IMG/VR virus record: IMGVR_UViG_3300030090_002953
Span: 1-21,735 of that record
Strand: one strand, 5' to 3'
DNA length: 21,735 nucleotides
Origin: a virus
Shown: piece by piece, positions 14,026-21,735 of the stretch
Numbering within the stretch: the stretch's first letter is position 1
Layout of the letters: every line of letters begins with the position of its first letter
Notes under the pieces: model-generated
What the model was told of the DNA's origin: nothing
Databases searched by the model: none
Seen by the model: only the letters and a program-made list of their open reading frames with translations
Translations under genes and position numbers: made by a program

Positions 14026-14802
14026 ATGGCAATAAGCGTAGATAGAGTATATCAAAAAGTTTTAGCACTAGCTAATAAAGAGCAGAGAGGTTATATTACA
14101 CCTCAAGAGTTTAACTTATTTGCCGATCATGCTCAAATGGATATTTTTGAGCAATATTTTTATGACTTAGAACAGAGACAAAGAGGTACTGGTAACAAAT
14201 TAGATTATGCTGACATAGTTACTAATCTTGAAGAAAAAATCAACATGTTTGAAATACATGATGAGTCTGTTGCTGTTTCTTCCGATAGTAAAGTTTTGAT
14301 TAGTGATATTATAACAGATTTTTATAGATTAGGGGTTGTAAATGTATCTTATATTAATGGTGGCAGTGGTTTTAGAACTGCTAGTGAAATACAAATAAGT
14401 GAGTTAAAAAAATACGAAAACTCACCTTTAGCTATATGGACAAAATCAAGACCTGTTTATTCTAAATTTTCTAACGCAAGTACATCTACCGTGATAAAAA
14501 TATATCCTTCGGCTGGTTCTTATACACATCCAGCAACTGGAAATATAACCGGTGACTCTGTTAGTGTTAGTTATATAAGAAAACCAAAAAGACCTAATTG
14601 GACTTATTTAATAGGCAATAGTAAAAACGCTTTGTATAACCCTTCCGCTGCTGACCATCAACATTTTGAGCTACATAGTTCTGAAGAATCAAACTTAGTT
14701 ATAAAAATATTACAATTAGCAGGTATAGCTATTAAAGATTTTCAACTTACAAGTGTTGCAGCGCAAGAAGAAGCGAAAAGTACACAACTAGAAAAACAAT
14801 AA
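14026..14802 (+). CDS. Virion structural protein, probable head-tail connector component
   Basis: A 258-residue protein. The N-terminus (RVYQKVLALANKEQRGYITP, then FNLFADHAQMDIFEQYFYDL) forms two or three helices that I recall as conserved in crAss-like and marine-phage structural operons. The middle is beta-rich (KVLISDIITDFYRLGVVNVS, TVIKIYPSAGSY, VSVSYIRKPKRPNW) and the end is helical (SSEESNLVIKILQLAGIAIK). Mixed helix-barrel-helix layout and position after the capsid gene fit connector or ring proteins that dock on the portal. No catalytic motif is seen. The start context is AAAAATTATG; the next gene follows after 4 nt and is probably co-translated, and may form an adjacent ring. Confidence 0.72.
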   Translation: MAISVDRVYQKVLALANKEQRGYITPQEFNLFADHAQMDIFEQYFYDLEQRQRGTGNKLDYADIVTNLEEKINMFEIHDESVAVSSDSKVLISDIITDFYRLGVVNVSYINGGSGFRTASEIQISELKKYENSPLAIWTKSRPVYSKFSNASTSTVIKIYPSAGSYTHPATGNITGDSVSVSYIRKPKRPNWTYLIGNSKNALYNPSAADHQHFELHSSEESNLVIKILQLAGIAIKDFQLTSVAAQEEAKSTQLEKQ

Positions 14803-14806
14803 ATAA

Positions 14807-16465
14807 ATGGGATTACTAGACAATCAAACAGCTCCAGAATATTATCAAGGTAATGATCACGGTGGTTACCAATTTACTTCCTTAGAAGCTATAATAGCTC
14901 AATTTGAAGTAGCCTATGTTGGTGAAAATAAAATAATACCAAAAATTAATAGAGCTGATATTGCTTTTCATGCAATGAGGGCTTTACAAGAATTATCGTT
15001 TGACACATTTAAATCTATAAAATCACAGCAAATAGATATACCTGCTTCTCTCACTATGATACTTCCTCAAGATTATGTCAATTACACTAAAGTTTCTTGG
15101 GTAGATTCACACGGTATAAAACATCCTATATATCCAACGCGTCATACCTCAAATCCTTTTCAGATTTTGCAAAATGATGATGGCACTTATGCTTTTGGCG
15201 AGACTACTGATGTTGTTTCTGATGGAACTTTTTCTGTTGATTTAGAAAATAATTGGTTGTATAGTAATGAGGTTCAAAACGGATCTTGGCACAGTATTAG
15301 AACCACAACGCCTGCTAATATAGAAAACACAAAACAATTTGCAAATTATAACACAGACACTGTTACGGTTGTAGATGAGGCTTTAGAATTTTCTCACGGT
15401 TGGAAAGTAAGTAGAGGTATTGGTAGTATGGCTTTAGCAGCTTGGCAACAAGTTGATTTGTCAAATTTAGATACTGTTAACTTAGTAGCAACTGCAGATT
15501 CTGGAGATAGACAATTAAGCGGTGCTACAATATTGTGTGATTATGGTATTATAAGAATTGGGCTTACTACAACAAATCCAAGTGTGGGTTGGTTACAGCC
15601 AAATGGAGCAGTAACAAACTCGTTGCAACATTTAAACGCGGATAATGATAGTGGTACCGCGGCTTTTCCAGGTCCAAATAAAAATCCTAATAATTATGAT
15701 TTAGGTTATTTAGAGTGGAATGATGGTACTGTTGCTGAAAAAGAACTAAATGATATTGACGTTACTTCTGTAAATACTGCCTGGGTATACATACAAAGTT
15801 TTTCACCTTGGACAGCTGCTGCCGTAACTAGTTTTACACAGGGTGCTAATGGCGTTAATGTCTATGACTCTACCGCTGGGGCTTTAGACATTGCAAATTT
15901 AGGTATATTACCTTTAGCATCTACAAATAATACTCCTCAAAAAAACAGAATAGATAACATTTCGCTTGGTACGACTCAATCACCAAGCTTACAACATGTT
16001 AACGCAGATAAAAATTCTTCTACATGGAATGATTTTAAATCAGCGACACCATCTGAGATTACAAAGCATGATTACGAAGATGATACTTACTGGCCTTACG
16101 ATGGTAATAGATACGGCTTAGAACCATCCCATGCTCAAGTAAATGGAAGTTTTTATGTAGATAATAGATTAGGAAAAATTAATTTTAGCTCTAATATTTC
16201 TGGAAAAACTGTGATATTAGATTATATAAGTGATAGTCTTGGTACAGATGCAGAAATGCAAGTACATAAATTTGCTGAAGATGCAATGTATAAATTTATA
16301 GCACACGCTATTTTATCTACTTCTTCCTACGGTCAAGGATTAGTAAATAGATTAACTAGAGAAAAATTTGCAGCTATAAGAAAAGCAAAACTAAGATTAT
16401 CAAGCTTAAAACTAGAAGAATTAACTCAAATACTTAGAGGCAAATCTAAGCAAATAAAACACTAG
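14807..16465 (+). CDS. Probable connector/ring protein with a large beta insertion
   Basis: A 552-residue protein. Residues about 20-125 (SLEAIIAQFEVAYVGENKII, ADIAFHAMRALQELSFDTFK, SLTMILPQDYVNYTKVSW) and about 420-552 (YWPYDGNRYGLEPSHAQVNG, KTVILDYISDSLGTDAEMQV, then basic helices) look like the two halves of one conserved connector domain. Between them lies about 280 residues of Gly-, Ser-, Thr- and Asn-rich beta sequence resembling jelly-roll or carbohydrate-binding type folds (WKVSRGIGSMALAAWQQVDL, TAWVYIQSFSPW). A 13-residue motif, SLQH(L/V)NAD, occurs at 272-284 and again at 394-406. In related phages I recall a much shorter link here. An exposed insertion could decorate the neck or touch host glycans; this is inference. 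It is followed after 3 nt by the giant gene. Confidence 0.72.
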   Translation: MGLLDNQTAPEYYQGNDHGGYQFTSLEAIIAQFEVAYVGENKIIPKINRADIAFHAMRALQELSFDTFKSIKSQQIDIPASLTMILPQDYVNYTKVSWVDSHGIKHPIYPTRHTSNPFQILQNDDGTYAFGETTDVVSDGTFSVDLENNWLYSNEVQNGSWHSIRTTTPANIENTKQFANYNTDTVTVVDEALEFSHGWKVSRGIGSMALAAWQQVDLSNLDTVNLVATADSGDRQLSGATILCDYGIIRIGLTTTNPSVGWLQPNGAVTNSLQHLNADNDSGTAAFPGPNKNPNNYDLGYLEWNDGTVAEKELNDIDVTSVNTAWVYIQSFSPWTAAAVTSFTQGANGVNVYDSTAGALDIANLGILPLASTNNTPQKNRIDNISLGTTQSPSLQHVNADKNSSTWNDFKSATPSEITKHDYEDDTYWPYDGNRYGLEPSHAQVNGSFYVDNRLGKINFSSNISGKTVILDYISDSLGTDAEMQVHKFAEDAMYKFIAHAILSTSSYGQGLVNRLTREKFAAIRKAKLRLSSLKLEELTQILRGKSKQIKH

Positions 16466-16468
16466 AAT

Positions 16469-19400
16469 ATGCCGGAGATTAAAAATACTTTTCTAAAGGG
16501 AAAGATGAATAAAGATCTTGATGAAAGATTAATTCCCGAAGGAGAATATAGAGACGCTTTAAATATAGAAGTTGCAACCTCAGAAGGATCCAACGTTGGG
16601 GTTGTTAAAAATATATTAGGTAATCATAGATTAGAAGACAAGGTACCAGAAGGTTTTATTTGCGTTGGTAGTATTTCTGATGAAAAAACAAATAAACTAT
16701 ATTGGTTTATTACTGGTTATGGTAAAGACGCTATTTTAGAATATGATTTAGATAGAAAAGAAACCTCTTTTGTCTTTGTAGATTTATATGCCGGCACTTC
16801 TAAATCTGTGTTAAATTTTTCTGGAAAAATAATAACTGGTATAAGCATAATAGATGATTTATTACTTTGGACTGATAATATAAATAATCCAAAGAAAATA
16901 AATATAAATGAGTGTAAAAAAGGTACTGTAGATTTTGATACACATACTCAACTTGTTTTTGACAATGGTAGTTTTAATGGTTTAACTATAGATATTATAA
17001 CAGATAATACGGTAAGTCCCTTTGTCATTTTAGAAGACGGTGAACGAGTTTGGTACGAAGGTAAACAATTAGATGCTTTGCTCGGTGTAGAAGCTATTGC
17101 CCCTGGTTTTAGTAGTGGTGAGCACGTAGTTAAGCATTATAGAGGTGGTGATTATTTAGGTAAAAAAAATATTGTTGTATTCAACGATCCGTTAACACCT
17201 TTAGGAACTTATTTTCATGCTGTAGATGATTTTACTAATTTAACTGTTGATGCTAAGGCTTGGGAAAAAGGTGATATAATTTTTGGTGACGACGTAAGTA
17301 TGGATATTGAAGAGCGTCATATTACAGTTATAAAACCAAAACCATTAAACGTTTTAGCCGTAAAAATAAATCACACAGAAGACAAAGATAGTGTTGCAAC
17401 TATTCCAAATTTATTCGAAACAAAACTACCTAGATTTTCTTATAGATACAAATATCGAGACGGAGAGTTCTCTCCGTTTGCTCCCTTTACAAATCCTGTT
17501 TTTAACGCTAAATATCCAAAAGATACTAGCGTGTCTGTTAATTCAAATGTATTTTTTAACAAAGACAATGCTTATACAGCAGAAGAGCCTTTTAATAAAG
17601 CTATGGTTAACTCTATACACTCTGTTGAGCTAACTAACTTTATAACAAACCAAACACCTGAAGATGTTATAGAAATAGATATATTATATAAACAGGAAGA
17701 ATCACCTGTTATATATTCTATTGCTTCTATAAAGCACTCTGACAAACAATGGCATACTGCTAGTAATCACGAAGGTTTAGGAATTAAAATAGGTTTAGGT
17801 AAATCACAAGAACCTTTAAGTGGTACTTACGAAGCTAGAGGAAGCATAACTAAAGGTAAATATATAGTAAGCACAGAAAATATATACGCTGCTTTGCCAG
17901 CTAATCAATTGTTAAGACCATGGGACAATGTTCCAAGAAAAGCTTTAGCGCAAGAAATAACTGGTAACAGGGTTGTTTATGGAAATTATACACAGGGTTA
18001 CAATATAGATAATGATGTTGAAATATCTGTTAGTTATGGGGATAGAAAAGCTCAATTAATAAATTTTGAAACACAAGGCTTACCTCACATAAAATCACAA
18101 CGAAATTATCAAGTAGGTATTATATATAGCGACAAGTATGGTAGAGAAACACCTGTATTTACATCTCCGGAGGGTGCTGTAAATATACCTTGGCAAGATA
18201 ATAGCGGGATACTAAACGCTAGTAGAAGTCTACAGTTAAACGCTAGTGTAACAAATAATTTCCCAGAGTGGGTTGATTCATTTAAGTTTTTTATAAAAGA
18301 AACTTCAAATCCATATTATAATTTAACTATGGATAGAGCTTGGGTTACTAAAAGCACTTATGAGCTAGATAATGAAAAAGGTAATATTTGGATTTCTTTT
18401 CCATCTTCTGACAGAAATAAAATAACAGAAGAAGATCATATAGTATTAAAGAAAAAAATTGGAACAGCTGAAGAACAAGTACTAACAGAAAATAAATTCA
18501 AAGTAATTGATATATCAAATAATGCGCCAGACGCTATTAAATTTCAATTAGTAAACTATGGCTATGTTGGTCAATCATCTTCTACTGAAAGCACCAATAG
18601 TTTGAGTATTGAGTTAATGCCAAATCAAGATCGTAGAATAGATAAAGAAGTTGATACTATAGAGATAGATTCTAGTCAATGGAAAGCTATAATTAATAGT
18701 GGCACTGGCGTTTTAGGTCAGGTTCCACTAGAAGAAAAAGATGATGATGGTAATGATGGCGCTATAAGAACTAGAAATCTTTATATTTCTTGGAGAAGAC
18801 TTACTTCTGGTAACAAAAGTGTTTCAAAAAAATATAAAATAACAGGTGGTCAAAAGGTTGGTAGTTTGTATATTTTAAAACTAGCAAAACCTATAACAAA
18901 AACAGACGCTGATATAGCTCATCACGACGGTAATTCTTCTATTACAACACCAACGCAAGATAGTACTGGAGCGCCGGCTTTACATCCTGATTTAATAGTA
19001 CAAATAGAAAAAAGAGAACCAAAAGATGATCAAAATTTTTCTGGTAAATTTTTTGTTAAAATATCTAAAAATCAAGTTGCAAATATAATACAATCTGGAA
19101 ATGTTAATAATGTTGTAGATGAATATCAAGTTTCTTCAAAAACATCTAGTTGGTATTGGCAAGATGATATTGGTGTTACGGCTGTAGCTAATAGTGCAAC
19201 GCCTTCTGACTATGGTCTTATGAATTTTTTCGGAGAAGAAGCGATACATAATAATGCTGATAGTATACATCACGTTAATAATAACGATGGTGTTGGAGAT
19301 GTTGATGCTAATAACGCTGAGTTAAGAGTTACTGATTATCACACTGCTTGGGCTGGTATTAAAGCAAAGTTTGGATCTACGTTTTTTATAGATTCTATGC

Positions 19401-21735
19401 ATATGGCCGCTGGTCAAAGCGAAGCTAGTAATAACGCTAAGTACTGCTGTATAACTTGGTCTGGCTGTACTGAAGGTGAAAATACTTCTGCAGAAACTTC
19501 TAGTTGGAGTTATCCACCTTTAAAAAGTTGGTTAACAGATTTTAAAAATAAATCAGGTTTAAAGAAAAGATTAAAAGCAGGATCCGTTTGGTTTAATGAT
19601 AATTTAATATCTCAATCACCATTAGTACCAACTAATAGTACTTGGAGAAACAAAAGAGTTGACGGATGGGTTGGGCCTTTGCAAAAAGTGAAAAGAGATA
19701 CACCTGTAGACATATTGTCTGTAAATAATAATCATATAAATGGTTTAGAAGGTATTGTAACAACTAACAGTTATCATGCTACAGGACCTAGAAGATGGTT
19801 TAGCGGTATTACTACAGACGCTACAGAGCATGGAGTTGGTAACGACACAAGAACATATTCAAATCAAGGTGAAACTGGTAGACACTTTATGCATTTATCA
19901 TTTTTTGCTCCTGGTAAAGATTTGCATGACGGTAATTTTGAAGGGTTTAATCCTAACTCAGATCAATCTTTATATGGCGAAAAGTCTTGGGCTGCTCAAT
20001 TACAAGGTATATGGGGAGGTGGTGTTTTCACTGGTGAATCAAGAAATAAAAAGTTTGGTACAGCGAATAACCACGTGCATTTACCTATGGAAGGTAATCA
20101 CGATGATAACGGTAATTATAGAACTTTAGCGCCTGGTCCTGGTGTTGGGCATGGTTACGACTATAGATATAGAGAATTACACGAAAGACAATGGGATCCA
20201 ACTTTTAACTCTAAAGGAGATGTAGGTAACAAAATACGTGATTTTATAAGAAATTTATTTCCAGGATCTCAATTTAGATTTAACAAAGTAACATCTACAA
20301 ATGTTACCGATACTGTTAACGGTGCAACTAGTACTAGTGCTGATATTATTTTAGACACAAGTTATTTAACTACTGGTATTAAAGTTGGAGATGTTGTTTC
20401 TGGTGTAGGCGTTGAAGTTGGAACAACTATTTCAGCTGTAAACGTTGATTCCAATCCTAACAAAATAACGTGTATACTTAAAGATGGAACAACTGCTGCG
20501 TCTATGACGATTGCAGATGAAGAAGAGTTAACATTTTCTTCGCCTGGTGAAACTGATGATGAAATATATACTATAAAAAAAGTAATAGTAAAAAAGTTGT
20601 ACAACCACACTTCTTGGAGGAAACCATATAATAGATACATTGATGGTGAGGGATATGTACACGATGAAACACAGCACATAGATTATCATAGCGTAGAGCA
20701 AACGGCTTTGTCTTGGTTAGAAACTGTAAACTCTTCTGGTCTTGATAATAATACAAATGGAGAAAGAACTGATTTTATAAATAAAATAGTTCAGTTTGGA
20801 AAAGCTCACAACAGAAGAATTTGTTACATAATTGAATTGGACAAAAATCCAACAGACAATCCAGATTTTGACCCGTTAACAAAAGATGATATAATGTCAG
20901 CGGATTATGTTAGTAACAACTTTTGTGATATTGAGTTTTTAGACCCTGTTGAATCTGTTTTACTTTCTGATTTAAGTAAATTTCCAGCTATATGGGAGAT
21001 AGACCCTAAAAAACAAGATGTAGATTTAGATATATACTATGAAGCTGGCGGTAGTATACCAACAAAAATAAATAGTAATACTAACGAGTTATTTGCTCCT
21101 ACTGGGTGTAAAGTTGAAATTTTAAATTCTAGTATTACAAGTTCTTCTATACTGCAGTCTTGGAGTGGTTCTACAGCTATTTTACACCCTGGTTTTCCTA
21201 AGTTTGATGTTGATGATCTAGGTGTTTCTACAGAAATAGACTATTCTAATTTGTCTTTTAAGTTTATTAGAGAAGATGGTAGTTACACAATAGCTGAAGT
21301 AAAAGAATATGCTCCTGATGGCGTTGCTAGAGAGTTTGAAACAGAAATTGAGTTTAATGAAAATATAGGTGAAAATGTAGTAGCAGGCTTATCTTGGTAT
21401 AATTGTTTTTCTTTTGGTAATGGTGTTGAGTCTAATAGAATAAGAGATAGTTTTAATGAAATATTTATTACTAACGGTGTAAAAGCTTCTACTACAACTC
21501 AAGAAGCGTATCAAGAAGAAAACAAATCTAACGGATTAATATATTCTGGTATATATAATTCTAACTCTAGTATTAACGAGCTTAATCAGTTTTTAACAGC
21601 TGAAAAAATAACAAAAGATTTAAATCCAACATTTGGTAGTATACAAAAATTATTTCAAAGAAGAATAAGTTTAATTGCTTTTTGCGAAGATAAAGTTGTT
21701 AGTATAACAGCTAATAAAGATACTATATTTAACGC
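16469..21735 (+). CDS. Giant tail/structural protein (crAss-like stabilization-protein type), 3' end outside window
   Basis: An open frame with no stop from the ATG at 16469 to the window end, 1755 codons. The N-terminus (MPEIKNTF...MNKDLDERLIPEGEY, VGVVKNILGN) is followed by LYWFITG strands of propeller-like type, then LPRFSYRYKYRDGEFSPF (about residues 320-337), LLRPWDNVPRKALAQE (481-496), YQVGIIYSDKYGRE, a Cys cluster KYCCITWSGC near 992-1001, AIWEIDPKKQDVDLDIYYEA (1507-1526), and GLSWYNCFSFGNGVESNRIR (1640-1659). These motifs recur, from memory, in large tail or stabilization proteins of crAss-like and uncultured marine phages. Residues about 1274-1358 look like an inserted beta module. 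A second ATG at 16505 is possible, but MPEIKNTF appears conserved. Its precise tail role, such as neck or tail tube, cannot be settled here. Confidence 0.85.
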   Translation, partial: MPEIKNTFLKGKMNKDLDERLIPEGEYRDALNIEVATSEGSNVGVVKNILGNHRLEDKVPEGFICVGSISDEKTNKLYWFITGYGKDAILEYDLDRKETSFVFVDLYAGTSKSVLNFSGKIITGISIIDDLLLWTDNINNPKKININECKKGTVDFDTHTQLVFDNGSFNGLTIDIITDNTVSPFVILEDGERVWYEGKQLDALLGVEAIAPGFSSGEHVVKHYRGGDYLGKKNIVVFNDPLTPLGTYFHAVDDFTNLTVDAKAWEKGDIIFGDDVSMDIEERHITVIKPKPLNVLAVKINHTEDKDSVATIPNLFETKLPRFSYRYKYRDGEFSPFAPFTNPVFNAKYPKDTSVSVNSNVFFNKDNAYTAEEPFNKAMVNSIHSVELTNFITNQTPEDVIEIDILYKQEESPVIYSIASIKHSDKQWHTASNHEGLGIKIGLGKSQEPLSGTYEARGSITKGKYIVSTENIYAALPANQLLRPWDNVPRKALAQEITGNRVVYGNYTQGYNIDNDVEISVSYGDRKAQLINFETQGLPHIKSQRNYQVGIIYSDKYGRETPVFTSPEGAVNIPWQDNSGILNASRSLQLNASVTNNFPEWVDSFKFFIKETSNPYYNLTMDRAWVTKSTYELDNEKGNIWISFPSSDRNKITEEDHIVLKKKIGTAEEQVLTENKFKVIDISNNAPDAIKFQLVNYGYVGQSSSTESTNSLSIELMPNQDRRIDKEVDTIEIDSSQWKAIINSGTGVLGQVPLEEKDDDGNDGAIRTRNLYISWRRLTSGNKSVSKKYKITGGQKVGSLYILKLAKPITKTDADIAHHDGNSSITTPTQDSTGAPALHPDLIVQIEKREPKDDQNFSGKFFVKISKNQVANIIQSGNVNNVVDEYQVSSKTSSWYWQDDIGVTAVANSATPSDYGLMNFFGEEAIHNNADSIHHVNNNDGVGDVDANNAELRVTDYHTAWAGIKAKFGSTFFIDSMHMAAGQSEASNNAKYCCITWSGCTEGENTSAETSSWSYPPLKSWLTDFKNKSGLKKRLKAGSVWFNDNLISQSPLVPTNSTWRNKRVDGWVGPLQKVKRDTPVDILSVNNNHINGLEGIVTTNSYHATGPRRWFSGITTDATEHGVGNDTRTYSNQGETGRHFMHLSFFAPGKDLHDGNFEGFNPNSDQSLYGEKSWAAQLQGIWGGGVFTGESRNKKFGTANNHVHLPMEGNHDDNGNYRTLAPGPGVGHGYDYRYRELHERQWDPTFNSKGDVGNKIRDFIRNLFPGSQFRFNKVTSTNVTDTVNGATSTSADIILDTSYLTTGIKVGDVVSGVGVEVGTTISAVNVDSNPNKITCILKDGTTAASMTIADEEELTFSSPGETDDEIYTIKKVIVKKLYNHTSWRKPYNRYIDGEGYVHDETQHIDYHSVEQTALSWLETVNSSGLDNNTNGERTDFINKIVQFGKAHNRRICYIIELDKNPTDNPDFDPLTKDDIMSADYVSNNFCDIEFLDPVESVLLSDLSKFPAIWEIDPKKQDVDLDIYYEAGGSIPTKINSNTNELFAPTGCKVEILNSSITSSSILQSWSGSTAILHPGFPKFDVDDLGVSTEIDYSNLSFKFIREDGSYTIAEVKEYAPDGVAREFETEIEFNENIGENVVAGLSWYNCFSFGNGVESNRIRDSFNEIFITNGVKASTTTQEAYQEENKSNGLIYSGIYNSNSSINELNQFLTAEKITKDLNPTFGSIQKLFQRRISLIAFCEDKVVSITANKDTIFN

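Noticed and set aside
17391-20129. Short + strand frames at 17391-17633 and 19776-20129
   Set aside because: Both lie fully inside the giant open frame in another register and have no recognisable content.
20362-20756. Minus-strand frames in the giant gene
   Set aside because: They overlap the conserved frame and have no start context; all supported genes are on the + strand.
1-21735. tRNA genes, CRISPR arrays, insertion sequences, integrase or attachment sites
   Set aside because: None was seen on reading both strands; the dense + strand gene layout leaves little room for them.

Overview
The window is a fragment of a dsDNA tailed-phage genome. It is AT-rich and every supported gene lies on the + strand, packed with overlaps or gaps of a few bases. 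It holds the packaging and virion-assembly block of a podovirus-like phage: small terminase candidate, large terminase, portal, scaffold-like protein, major capsid protein, two connector-like proteins and a giant tail/structural protein that runs off the right edge. Gene order, protein sizes and recalled sequence motifs resemble the crAss-like lineage and related uncultured marine phages. This assignment comes from memory, without a search. Starts are almost never preceded by a Shine-Dalgarno sequence and instead follow A/T-rich stretches ending in (A)AATTATG, which points to a Bacteroidota host (inference).

Layout. (1) 2-1577: a chaperonin pair, the C-terminal four fifths of GroEL followed by an overlapping, unusually short GroES. 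The order is the reverse of the usual bacterial groES-groEL. (2) 1648-4293: a small acidic protein, a winged-helix-like protein, a small HExxH protein, two membrane proteins of holin type and a beta-rich presumed virion protein. (3) 4327-5647: four small, mostly overlapping genes leading into the terminase, including a 196-residue protein that may be a second, divergent GroES-like protein and a candidate small terminase. (4) 5647-13079: large terminase, portal, scaffold-like protein and major capsid protein, closed by a strong UUCG-capped terminator. (5) 13148-21735: an uncharacterised gene set apart by two UNCG-capped hairpins, then two connector-type proteins and an open reading frame of at least 1755 codons.

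How the parts may work together. Scaffold, portal and capsid protein build the procapsid, and the terminase fills it. The connector-type proteins and the giant protein would form the neck and tail. The phage chaperonins probably fold one or more of these abundant virion proteins: the GroES lacks the roof hairpin, as T4 gp31 does, and several substrate-binding positions of the GroEL apical domain are changed. The two holin-type proteins, and perhaps the HExxH protein, would serve lysis. No integrase, replication gene, tRNA, CRISPR array or insertion sequence was seen. No gene-free stretch exceeds 300 bases.
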